A DNA stretch of 64,000 bases from Litsea cubeba. Lineage: Eukaryota > Streptophyta > Magnoliopsida > Laurales > Lauraceae. Shown here piece after piece: positions 24,934 through 34,087 of the stretch. Under the pieces are notes generated by a model. That model worked only from the letters and a program-made list of their open reading frames with translations. It was not told where the DNA came from and did no database searches. The position numbers were made by a program, and so were the translations under genes. The DNA lies in NCBI GenBank assembly GCA_012931725.1, contig CM022945.1, positions 98,652,432 through 98,716,431 of the forward strand. Reading direction: 5' to 3'. Each line of letters opens with the position of its first letter. Position 1 is the stretch's first letter.

Positions 24934-25331
24934 GGGGACAACTGTCAGTACTCTTATCGAGGCACTGTTGCTGCTGGCCGTGGTGAAGAACCTGGCCGAG
25001 ATCGGTGATGGATGAGGCCGAGGCCGAGACCGAGATGACTTGCAAGGCTGGTGATCTCGGTTGGTGCCCTAGCACTGTTGCCGAGGTTAGGGATGATCTT
25101 GTCTTTGGTTGTCGCCCTGGTGCCGAGACCGTGATGTGCGTGGCCGAGGTGGAGACGAACTGCCGAGATGCCTAGTAGTCTGGCATTGATGCCGAGCCGG
25201 CTGAAGTGGGAGTACTTTGGCCGAGCTGGTGGAGGCCGAGACCGAGTCCTGCCGACATGGAGGAGCTGGTGCCGGAGTTCTGGATGGAGCATCTGACCGG
25301 GATTATGGTGAGCGGGAAATATCCCCACACA
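24934..25331. repeat. Diverged Retand-like solo LTR, right half
   Basis: Continues the LTR interrupted at 14806. It is rich in gccgag motifs like the family LTRs and ends gggaaatatccccacaca, matching the family end gaaaatacccccacaca. cctga at 25332-25336 repeats the bases before 14345. No internal region or second LTR is attached, as expected after LTR-LTR recombination. Confidence 0.82.
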
Positions 25332-25336
25332 CCTGA

Positions 25337-26325
25337 ATACCTATATCTATTCACTTTTGATTTCAAGATACACAACCTGATTTAAACAAAGTTAGATAGA
25401 GAGTAAATAAATGAAAAAAAAAATAGGAAGTTGCAGAGATTTGGGAAAGGAGGGTTCAAGAGATTTATGGGGAGAGAAACGAGAGGGATATGAGAGAAAT
25501 CTAAAAATTACTTGCAGGAGAAACCTTCCTATATTAGGACCAAGACAAAGAGCAAGACATTTTCGGTGCAGGTACTTGAGATAATAGAGAGATTGTTGGG
25601 CAATAGTTGAATATGGGTTTTTGAGATTTATGAGAGGGGAGAGTACCCTTACATCAAAGGAAGAACTGTTTCACGAAGATGGAGAGGCAATGATGAAGAG
25701 TTTCTATGCATGTATGAGCCGTGGTAGACCCAAGATTTTCCTTTGGTAGGTGCGAACTTTAATAGGTAGTTTTATTTTGAAAGCAAACCATGGATTCTCA
25801 TGTGGATTTTGAGGGTGGACTTACAATTTTTATTGAATTTTTTTAAGCGCACCTTGATTTAACAGGTGCATGCGACCGCACCCGCAAGGTTGTGCCTGGA
25901 TCTGCCCGTGTATGAGGTTGGTTACTATATGCTGATGTGGCTGGAGGTAGGATCAATTTGCACTCAATCTTTGTCTAGCTCACTAAACTTGTTTCCCAAT
26001 TTTGTGTTTTGTAATCTTTCTTAATTAGTTCCTTGATTCAACGCCCTTTGCATTTCCGCCGACAACAGTTATATGGTCACGCAGAGATTGAGGGATCGAA
26101 TTTGTGAGGACCATGTAATTGTCTCTACTAAAACTTGCTCGAATTGCTAATAGCATTAGGATGACTTGGAAAGGTGATACAAGGCCTTTTGATATAAATT
26201 AATGTGATTAAACCTTTTGTTTGAGAAACAGGAACCAAGTGGGCCTATTATTAAATTACCACTAGCAGTGGATATATAAAGAGGAACCCTTCTACCATGG
26301 TAAAATAATTGGCAGTCAAGCATTG
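25337..26325. other. Intergenic sequence
   Basis: No recognisable gene between the solo LTR and the LINE relic. Short ORFs on both strands look random. Confidence 0.5.
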
Positions 26326-27030
26326 TTTTTTTTTTAAAAGATAACAAAAGTCATTAAGAGGAAAGCCAAATACAAGGATAAAAATCAAAATGAAGAGAAA
26401 TAAGGGATGGTATAAGGGCATTGTACATCGCACAACCCCAATTACATTACTACACCCATCTAAGGAGACAATCTCATTACCCCTTGCTTGGCTAACACAT
26501 CCACCATAGAGTGTGCGGTTCTAACCTCATGATGAAAGGAAACAACGATTTTAGCCGAACTGATTTCATTGAAAAGGAATTGAGATTTCCAAGGTCTCGC
26601 ATTCAGGTTTAATACCTAAGCTGTCGCATTAGAAGAATCAATTTCAACAATAAGAGCGCATTTATATCTTGTAGAGAACAATGTAAGACTTTCCAAAATA
26701 GCTAATACATCTACTTCGTGAGAGTCACAAATGCCTACATTCTTGGAGAATATAATTAGCACTTCTCCTTTCCAATTCCATAGCACTGCCCCAATTCCCG
26801 CCGAGCCCGGCTTGCCCCTCAAAACTCCATCAACATTGAATTTAGCCCCAAAAAGAAGGGGAGAACAAGCGATTATTCTCCTCAAAAGGACCACAATTCA
26901 TACAAGCTTTCCAATTGTGAAGAATAATATCATTTAAGATGAACATTTAAAACTCTTTCCTACTCAAAGCCCATTTAGCAATCCTTAAGGATACTTTCGA
27001 AATCACATCTGTTGTCATAGAAAAGAGCGT
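26326..27030 (-). pseudogene. 5'-truncated LINE with RNase H tail
   Basis: On the minus strand a reading frame encodes a plant LINE-type RNase H (RVT_3-like): KFNVDGVLRGKPGSAGIGAV (about 26850), the acidic VLAILESLTLF region, IDSSNAT, and after a stop at 26616-26618 the typical end EVRTAHSMVDVLAKQGV (near 26495). Upstream, fragments such as AKWALSRKEF and LHNWKACM continue the pol C terminus with a break near 26950. Downstream comes a 3' untranslated region ending in a 10-base A run on the minus strand (26335-26326), as left by target-primed reverse transcription. Only the extreme 3' part of the element is present, so it was dead on arrival. Confidence 0.82.
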
Positions 27031-28183
27031 CTAAAGATTTTATTATTCTTTATTTTTTTTCGAAATGGACCATAAAACCGCAAATGAAATCATCTGCCAT
27101 GAGATGCGGCCACAAGCATTGATAGTTTAAACGAGCATGAACAGGACAACATTTTTGTGCAATTCATCGACAGTACAATGAACTATGCTGTAATATGTTC
27201 CTTCTACTCGATTTGATAATTCAATGCATTACTCTTTTGAACCAAAGAAAGTATCATCAACAATGCTGGTGATTCATTTATATCACTTTTTTAAAAACAA
27301 ATTTTGGGACAGTGTATCGGCCAATGCCAACACCTGTACATATTTGACAATACATCGCACATCATGACTAATATTTTAGTTTTTTTTATTTTTCTTAATG
27401 AATTTTGTGAGTACTTACCTTTTCACAAAAATCATTTAAAAAATAGAAAGAAGATCCAACAATGTGAAGGGGGTACATTTGACTATGAAATCCTTTTACT
27501 CCTTCATTTACATGGAATCGAACTCTTTCGTACTCAATAACTATATTCTTAAAATTGGTATTCTGAAGATAGAATAATATAAATATTCATTTTAGAAGAC
27601 AAAGCTTTGATGATGATGATGATAACTGGTATTTTGAAACTGAGAATTTAATTACAAGTAAACAATGAGGCCCACTTTAAGGCACATTTGTGCAACAACG
27701 CTGCGAAAAGTAGTCTTTTTAGATAACCTTTTCACATTTCATGGAAAATCAAGTTTAAATCCTCAAATAATAAATAATTTTCTACGAAGCCACGAAAAAG
27801 CTATTATTTTTCTGCCTTTTCTCATATAAAAGCATTAATTAGTAACAAATATGAAACTTCCATTGTTTGTAAAACGTATATTCTCCACGCCTTTTCTACC
27901 GAAAAGTGGTGGCACAAACGTGGCAATTAGAGTATTCATACGTAAATAGAGTATAAAAATATGATCACAATTAATATTTCTTTGAGACCCTTTCTCATTA
28001 TCGCATAAGGCACGTATGTATGGCACGATGAAAATTATAGTATCTCTATTTTGTGGAAAATTAAGTCCAGCCCTCCATTTTTTTTAAGTTAATTTTTCTT
28101 CATGTTTTCGTAGAAAGGTGGCCATATCAAATTTGATTTTTACTATAACATGTTTTCTTAACTTTCCATCCCAATGATGTCTA
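27031..28183. other. Intergenic AT-rich sequence
   Basis: No supported gene or repeat boundary. Long A/T runs and a short gatgat microsatellite near 27609 are present. Confidence 0.5.
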
Positions 28184-28234
28184 GATATGGATATGGATAT
28201 GGATATATATATATATATATGTGTGTGTGTGTAT
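28184..28234. repeat. Compound microsatellite
   Basis: Consecutive runs of atatgg hexamers, then (at)n, then (gt)n. Likely a length-variable simple repeat. Confidence 0.9.
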
Positions 28235-28250
28235 GTCTGTGTTATTATAT

Positions 28251-28375
28251 TGGAGACTAATCCCTACGGGCCCAAGGGGAGTCAAGTAAATCCCTCGTGG
28301 TCCTAGTGTGGTAACGCAATTTTGAACATTCAATCTCATGGAGCAAACTGTGGTCTTAGGCCAATTGATCGATAT
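28251..28375 (-). repeat. SINE-like repeat, copy 2
   Basis: Diverged relative of 2920-3060. Shared landmarks are gtaaatccc, cctagtgtggta, the region around a degenerate B box, and ggtcttaggcc for ggtcttagacc. The hAT element starting at 28384 is inserted just beyond it. Confidence 0.5.
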
Positions 28376-28383
28376 ATCCCTTG

Positions 28384-29256
28384 CAGTGTCGACCCTGGGG
28401 ACAGCCGACACAGGCGGTCGGCTGGGGCCCCAGAATTTGGCTTCCAATTGGGGGCCCCCAAATCAACAAAAAAAAAATCACCGAAACCCACCTCTGCCTC
28501 GTCGAAATCCTAGCTCAAAATCACCGAAAAATTCGTCGAAATCCTGAATGACGTTGAATCGGGCAGTTAGGCCAGAAAATCCGGTCTGAATATATTTTTT
28601 TTCCTCCTAAAATCACCGCCACACCCAAACCCTAGCCGCCCCTATCCAACCTTTGTCAAAACCCTTTCATCCCTCGAGCCTCCTCCAAATCCCACCAAGC
28701 AGAAGATTAAAAAAAAAAAAGAGAAACAGAAAGAAGAAATAGAACATGACAGAAGAAGGAGAACTGGAGAAAGTCTGAGTGACTGAGTTCTGCCGTTCTG
28801 GAACTAGAAGCCAAATCTGCACCAATCGTTCTGGATTCCAACCGCCATCAACGCCTTCGGCTCCACTGCACCAAGGCGCAGTCGCCGCCATGACGCCGTC
28901 CAGCAGCGGGCAGCCCTCTCCACTGCACCATCAGCCCCATCGCCAGACGCTAGTGCCTTCGGCCTTCCACCCCCATCTCCAGATCTCCTCTCCGTTTTCT
29001 CTTCTTGCTTTCCAAGTAGCGTCACTGCATCAGGTAAAGCCTATTCTTTCTTTTGCTTTCTTTCTACACGCATCCCAAGGGCCTCTCTCCTACACATCAC
29101 ACGTGTCTGCTTATCTCCTTGGAGGCTTGGACCCAGCCTGCAGTTCCGATCCGACCTGATTTCAGTGCGGGCCCAACCTGAACCCAGCCCACTAGCAGTT
29201 TAGGGTCACACTTTAGGAACTCGCCTAGGGCCCCCGAAAACTGAGGATCGCCCCTG
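28384..29256. mobile_element. hAT-type element (Ac/Ds-like ends) with gene-like interior, 873 bp
   Basis: Ends are cagtgtcgaccctg and, from the other side, caggggcgatcctc, an imperfect terminal inverted repeat beginning CAG as in Ac/Ds elements. A perfect 8-bp duplication atcccttg flanks it (28376-28383, 29257-29264). No transposase is seen. The interior (about 28600-29035) is much more GC-rich than the surroundings and reads like a plant 5' exon: leader with an A run, C-rich coding-like stretch (ORF from 28779), then catcaggtaaagcc, which could be a splice donor. It may be a captured host-gene fragment or the 5' end of the element's own gene. Confidence 0.82.
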
Positions 29257-29518
29257 ATCCCTTGAGATTAAAGATCGGGGATATGACTCATCACTTTTAA
29301 AAATCTAGGATATGAATATGTACAATAGGTGTCCTGATTTTTTTTTTTCTTTAGATCACTTTTGAATAAATAAAATTATCATTACTTTTATCCGTTTTTA
29401 ATAATTTTTTTACAATGAAAAATAAAAATATTAGAAAAATTATACCAAATAAAAAAACTTTACAATATGTTAAACTTATTTCCTATAAATATCATGCAGC
29501 ATCAGACATCAATACAAA

Positions 29519-30254
29519 TGTAAGTGCCTAAAAATTAAGGACTTTAGAGCAGGGGTTAGGACCCTTGATTCGGGTGATTTAGATGAAGGTTGCTGTGGCT
29601 CCGACTGGACCTGAAAAGGAAGAGAGGGAAGAAGCGTCAAAGGACCCTGGCTGCAGGCAGCGCAAGGCTCTCCGATGCTTAAGTTAGTTCAGGGAACGAG
29701 CAGGGGAGAAGGAGAGGAAATTGCAAAGTGATAGTGTGTATAATGGGTTGCGTACCTTTGGATGGAAGTGGATGCGCTATTTATAGGCGATGGGGTTGAC
29801 TTTCGTGGGCGAGTTCCAAGACTGGGCCGGCCACTTGAGTGGCTGCGTCCACTCAGCCCATAACGCATTAAATGCTGACCCATGCTTCATTAAATGCTTG
29901 GCTTGCTGGGTCAGGCGGCGGTTCTGACTTTTGGGCCAGGTCCCATCAGGCCTGGCCCGGAGCCATGCCCTGGGGGCGCACGTGTCCCGTACGCGCCGTT
30001 TTGTCAGTAATGATAATCTGCAGGGCATGCCTTGGCATGCGCCGTTGTTCTGTCGCTGGTCCCATCAGTCTCTGTCAAGTCCGCGCTGCCGGGGTCGATG
30101 CCGAGGTCGGGTAGGTCAGTCTTCGAGAGCTCCCGCCTCGGCGAGTGCCGCGGTCCTTCAGCCGCGGTCACCCTTGGCCCAGGGGAGGCATAATCATCCT
30201 GTCCGGAGGCTTGGGCTAGTGCTGATCTCGGCTTAGTGAAAATACCCCCACACA
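29519..30254 (-). repeat. Retand-like element 1, left LTR (3' LTR)
   Basis: 736 bp. It differs from the right LTR at only two positions. On the minus strand it runs tgtgtggggg to cacttaca. A TATA-like site, tataaatag on the minus strand, is at 29785-29777. Confidence 0.96.
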
Positions 30255-30270
30255 ATTGCCCCCCAGTCTT
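30255..30270 (-). other. Retand-like polypurine tract
   Basis: The minus strand reads aagactggggggcaat directly before the 3' LTR. The same sequence precedes the LTR of the second copy (57599-57614). Confidence 0.8.
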
Positions 30271-30614
30271 CCGAGCTCTTAAGGGTGTCGACTCTTTGAG
30301 GTCGGAAGCTGAGTAGGTCTCGCCGAGATGCAATATGCCGCGGTGCTCAGATAACTTCCTGCCCGGGCCTGGGGGAGCTCAAACGTCTCCTGGCTTTCGG
30401 AATTCCACCGCCATTCTGGTAGCTGGCGTCTGCACCCCTACCTGCCGTCGCTTCCGTAGCCGAGGCATTAAATGGCGCACGAGAATCAAGCTGACGCTTC
30501 CACGCGTCTCTCTTTATTTGGCTGGCCCGTCATTTCGCGACGGCGCGTGCAGTGAAAAGGCGCGCCCTCTTCAAATTTCGAACAGGCGCCATGATTAACC
30601 GCCCAATTTTCGGC

Positions 30615-30623
30615 TATAAATAG
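30615..30623 (+). promoter_or_regulatory. TATA box of the antisense gene
   Basis: tataaatag within cggctataaataggggc, followed by a pyrimidine-rich leader of about 300 bases before the ATG at 30950. It lies outside the LTR, so the gene does not need LTR promoter activity. In the second element the same site reads tagaaatag (57961-57969) and is probably damaged. Confidence 0.75.
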
Positions 30624-30949
30624 GGGCTCGCCCCTTCTTCTTTCTCTTTTACTTGCATTCTGTCTTCCTTTTCCCTTGCCTTCTTCTTCCTTTCGTCCTT
30701 GGAGCCTTCATTCTTCCTTTCCTGCCTTCATCTCTGCCGAAAGAGGCTGTTGCAGAGAATCTCTAGGCTTCTCGCTGCTAGGACTCCGTTCTGCGCCTTG
30801 GACCTCTCGTAAGTCTCCTTCTCCCTTTCCCTGTTCCGTTCTGCTTTCTAGGTCTCTGCCTGGTCTAGGGTTTTCTCTGTTCAGGGTTTTTCCTGTTTTT
30901 AGGGTCCCTTTTTTCTCCTTAGTATATTTCTGGCGTTTTTGCCTGAGAG

Positions 30950-33056
30950 ATGGGCATCTATAGCCATTGGATTGAGTCTGAGAGGGGCCTAGCTGACCTT
31001 AGGGCTAGGTATGGTATACCAGAAGGAGTCCAGGTCATGGCGGCTACAGTCATATCTTATGCCCTTGGGGATTTTTGCGATGGCTGGATGCCGTTTCCCC
31101 TGGTTGCCGTGATCGAGGGCGGGGTTAGGTTTCCCCTCCGCCCTCTGCTTAGGGACTGTCTCCGGGCATGGCACCTCTGCCCCTGCCAACTGATGCCCAA
31201 CAGTTTCAAAATTATAATGGGTACGGACGCGCTTAATACAATACTGGGCATCAGTCTTGGCGTCCACGATATCGAGGAGGCCTACGATATCTGCAAGTCC
31301 GGGAAGGACATGTACTACCTCCGCGTCAAGTCGGGGCGGAGGCCCTTCGTGCAGGCCTTAGAAGATTCCAATAAATATGCCGGGGACGATCGCCTGATGG
31401 TCACTGGCGGTTGGGAGTTCGGTGAAGACGAGCCCATCTCGGCAAGAAATTTCAGGATCCCTCGTCACTACGGCACCCCTCCAAGTAATTAAACCCTGAG
31501 TTCCTCCTTTTACTTTTCGTCCCCTTTTGTACTTGCCGATCTGATATCTTTGGTTTGCTCTGCAGGCGTTCGTCAGAGGAGAGCTGCCGCTTTCCGAGAA
31601 GGCTGGGAGCCGAATAGAGCTTGGATCCGAACTTTAGAGAGTTACCACGGCCACGGTGACAGGTCCGCGTGGAAACTGCTGGGGTACGAGCCCAGGTACC
31701 GCGGCTACAGGGAGAGGAAGGTGACTGCTCATCGCAGGCAAGCCGCGGCGGAGGTAGAGGGAGAGACCAGGGCGGACGAGGACCGGGCCGCGGCGGACCG
31801 TTCTGCGACCAACTCTGAGGCGTCCACCTCGGGGTCCGAAGACAACGCCGAGACGATCGGTAGGGTCATCCTGTCCGACTCGGAGTCTGAGGGAGAAATG
31901 GACCGGACCCGCCCGAAGCCCGTCCTGCGAAACCTGAAGGCCGTCCCAATGACCGGCAAGGGTCGGGGCGCGCCTCCTTCCTCCCGCGCTCCCGCGCAGA
32001 CGAGTGCGCCATTGACATCCTCCGTGCCCCCGCCTTCCAGTACGCCGTCGCCTCTTGCCGCGACCGGGAGCGGGACGCCCGGTCCCTCCACCATTTTGGC
32101 CACGCAGGTGGACGACCAAGCCCGCAAGAGGGCCCGGGTAGAGAGCTCGGTGGGTGAATCGTCTGGGCCCGTCATGGGAACGCGGGCTCACCCTGCTCCG
32201 TGGAAGCCGAGCTTCATGATCCAGCCCGGGAGGCCGCTGTCGGTGGAGGATCGCCTCTCGGGGGGACCGTCCGTGGTCGCCTGCTTGGGTAGCGCCTGCG
32301 CCCTACCACGGGACATGGAAAACCACGATAAGATGGACGACATCTCCCTTTTGGCCGCGCAGATGAAGGCTAACCTGAGTGTAAGTCTGATCTTGTACTT
32401 CAATATTCACCATTTGGTTACGGCTTCCGCTCATTGGTGGTTAACCTGCTTGGTTATCTCCTGCTTCCTTGCAGAGCGTCCAGATGGCTCAGATTTCGGT
32501 GTCTCGTATCCAGAAGTGCCACGCCGAGGTGAAAAGACTCCAGGCTGTATGCGAACAGCAAAAGAAAGACCTGGAGGAGGCGAAGGCGAAGGTGTCTGAG
32601 TACGAGGACACGCACCGATCCCTTTTTGCCGAACTTGACAAGCTCAAGTCGGTCTTTGATCTGACTAAAAGGAGGGAGGCCGAGCTGGAGAGGACGATTG
32701 TAGGGCTGGAGAGCCAAAAGGCCGATCTAGAGCTCACCCTCCAAGCCGAAGTCAAACTCGCCTTCCAGGATGGCGTCGACGCAGTGGGCGATGAGTACGC
32801 TGCGCAAGTCAACGACATTCGGGTCTCGGCTTGGGAGATGGGCTGGAGGGCGGCTCTGGTCAAGATGGGCGTCTCCCGCGACCATCCGACTTATGCCAGG
32901 CCGGATGAGTATCCTTGCTCGGACGCCGTCGAAGGCGCAGAGACGGGCCCTGGTGTCCAGCCGTCACCGGAGCTCCCCGCCGCATTGCCGAAGGCGCCTG
33001 CTGCGGTAGAGGACCCCGTCGCGGCTTCCGCACCCGAAGCTCCTCCTACCGCGTGA
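30950..33056 (+). CDS. Antisense spliced gene of the Retand-like element, 643 aa
   Basis: Three exons on the strand opposite gag-pol: 30950-31484, 31566-32380 and 32475-33056. Introns are GT-AG (donors gtaatt and gtaagt, acceptors ctgcag and ttgcag) and keep the frame exactly: 535+815+582 nt = 643 codons plus stop. Exon 1 encodes a globular region (RARYGIPEGVQV, RFPLRPLLRDCLRAW, CQLMPNSFKIIMG) resembling the plant 'putative gypsy type transposon' domain (Pfam Transposase_28), which despite its name has no shown transposase activity. Exon 2 is charged and then Ser/Pro/Thr-rich, probably disordered. Exon 3 begins with a long coiled coil (about residues 455-540) and ends Pro/Ala-rich. It has its own TATA box at 30615. 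Antisense extra ORFs are known in Tat-lineage elements; their function is unknown. A decayed copy is at 58298-60387. Confidence 0.88.
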
Positions 33057-33411
33057 AGTCGGCCTGCTGTTATCCCTTTTGTTTGTTGCTTTTGATGTAT
33101 CTTTTCTTTTGACACATCGCGTCCTTTTATGTAAAAAGACGCTTTTTGAATGAAAAAACCTTTGTCTATATCTATCTGTGTGACTGTGTTTGCGTTTGCT
33201 TGTTTTCTTTTCGGCTACGTGGCCGAGACCACTTCTTCGTGGACTATGAATTTTCAGCCGAAAGACTGAGCGTTATGGCGAGCGGGTGACATAAGCTCGT
33301 TGAGTGTCACGGCAATTTAGTGTGTAAGGCGATTCCCTTGGTTCGTGGCCAGTGATCGAGCTGGCCATCCGGTACGTAGCCGAGATAAGCTTTGTCGCCC
33401 GAGTGGAGATT
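33057..33411 (+). other. 3' region of the antisense gene
   Basis: T-rich sequence with an aatgaaaa motif near 33149 that could serve as a plant polyadenylation signal. From about 33345 a degenerate unit leads into the tandem array. Confidence 0.45.
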
Positions 33412-33990
33412 TCCCCCTGGCTCGCCACCAGGGGCCGTGCTGGCTATCTGGCGCGTAGCCAAGACGAGCACGAGATGGAGATGTCCCCCTGGCTCGGCAC
33501 CAGGGGCCGTGCTGGCAATCTGGCGCGTAGCCGAGATGCGCACGAAATGGAGATGCCCCTGGCTCGCCACCAGGGGCCGTGCTGGCTATCTGGCGCGTAG
33601 CCGAGATGCGCACGAAATGGAGATGCCCCCCCTGGCTCGTCACCAGGGGCCGTGCTGGCTATCTGGCGCGTAGCCGAGATGCGCACGTAATGGAGATGCC
33701 CCCTGGCTCGTCACCAGGGGCCGTGCTGGCTATCTGGCGCGTAGCCGAGATGCGCACGAAATGGAGATGCCCCCCCCGGCTCGTCACCAGGGGCCGTGCT
33801 GGCTATCTGGCGCGTAGCCGAGATGCGCACGTAATGGAGATGCCCCCCTGGCTCGTCACCAGGGGCCGTGCTGGCTATCTGGCGCGTAGCCGAGATGCGC
33901 ACGAAATGGAGATGCCCCCCTGGCTCGTCACCAGGGGCCGTGCTGGCTATCTGGCGCGTAGCCGAGATGCGCACGAAATGGAGAAGCCCC
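33412..33990. repeat. Tandem array, 70-74-bp unit, 8 copies
   Basis: Eight head-to-tail copies of a GC-rich unit containing caggggccgtgctgg, ctatctggcgcgtagccgag and cgcacgaaatggag. Length differences come mainly from the C tract before ctggctcg. It lies between the 3' ends of gag-pol and the antisense gene. The related array in the second element (60766-61063) has four units of 73 bp. Frames run open through it only because the unit lacks stops; they are not genes. Confidence 0.95.
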
Positions 33991-34087
33991 CTGCCGGACT
34001 GGGCAATTGTGTCTTTGATTTAGAACACACAGAGAAGTTTTCTTGAGAGGAAATGACCTTCATTGATTTTGTATAAGCTGAATACAT

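Noticed and set aside
31634..32191. 185-codon minus-strand ORF over the antisense gene
   Set aside because: Arg/Gly-rich mirror of the low-complexity exon 2; no independent evidence of coding.
33412..33990. CRISPR-like array
   Set aside because: Units are directly contiguous without unique spacers, in a plant retrotransposon; it is a minisatellite.
33352..34046. Long overlapping ORFs on both strands in the GC-rich array
   Set aside because: They follow a 70-74-bp tandem unit that lacks stop codons in several frames; the reading shifts with unit length and no protein family is visible.
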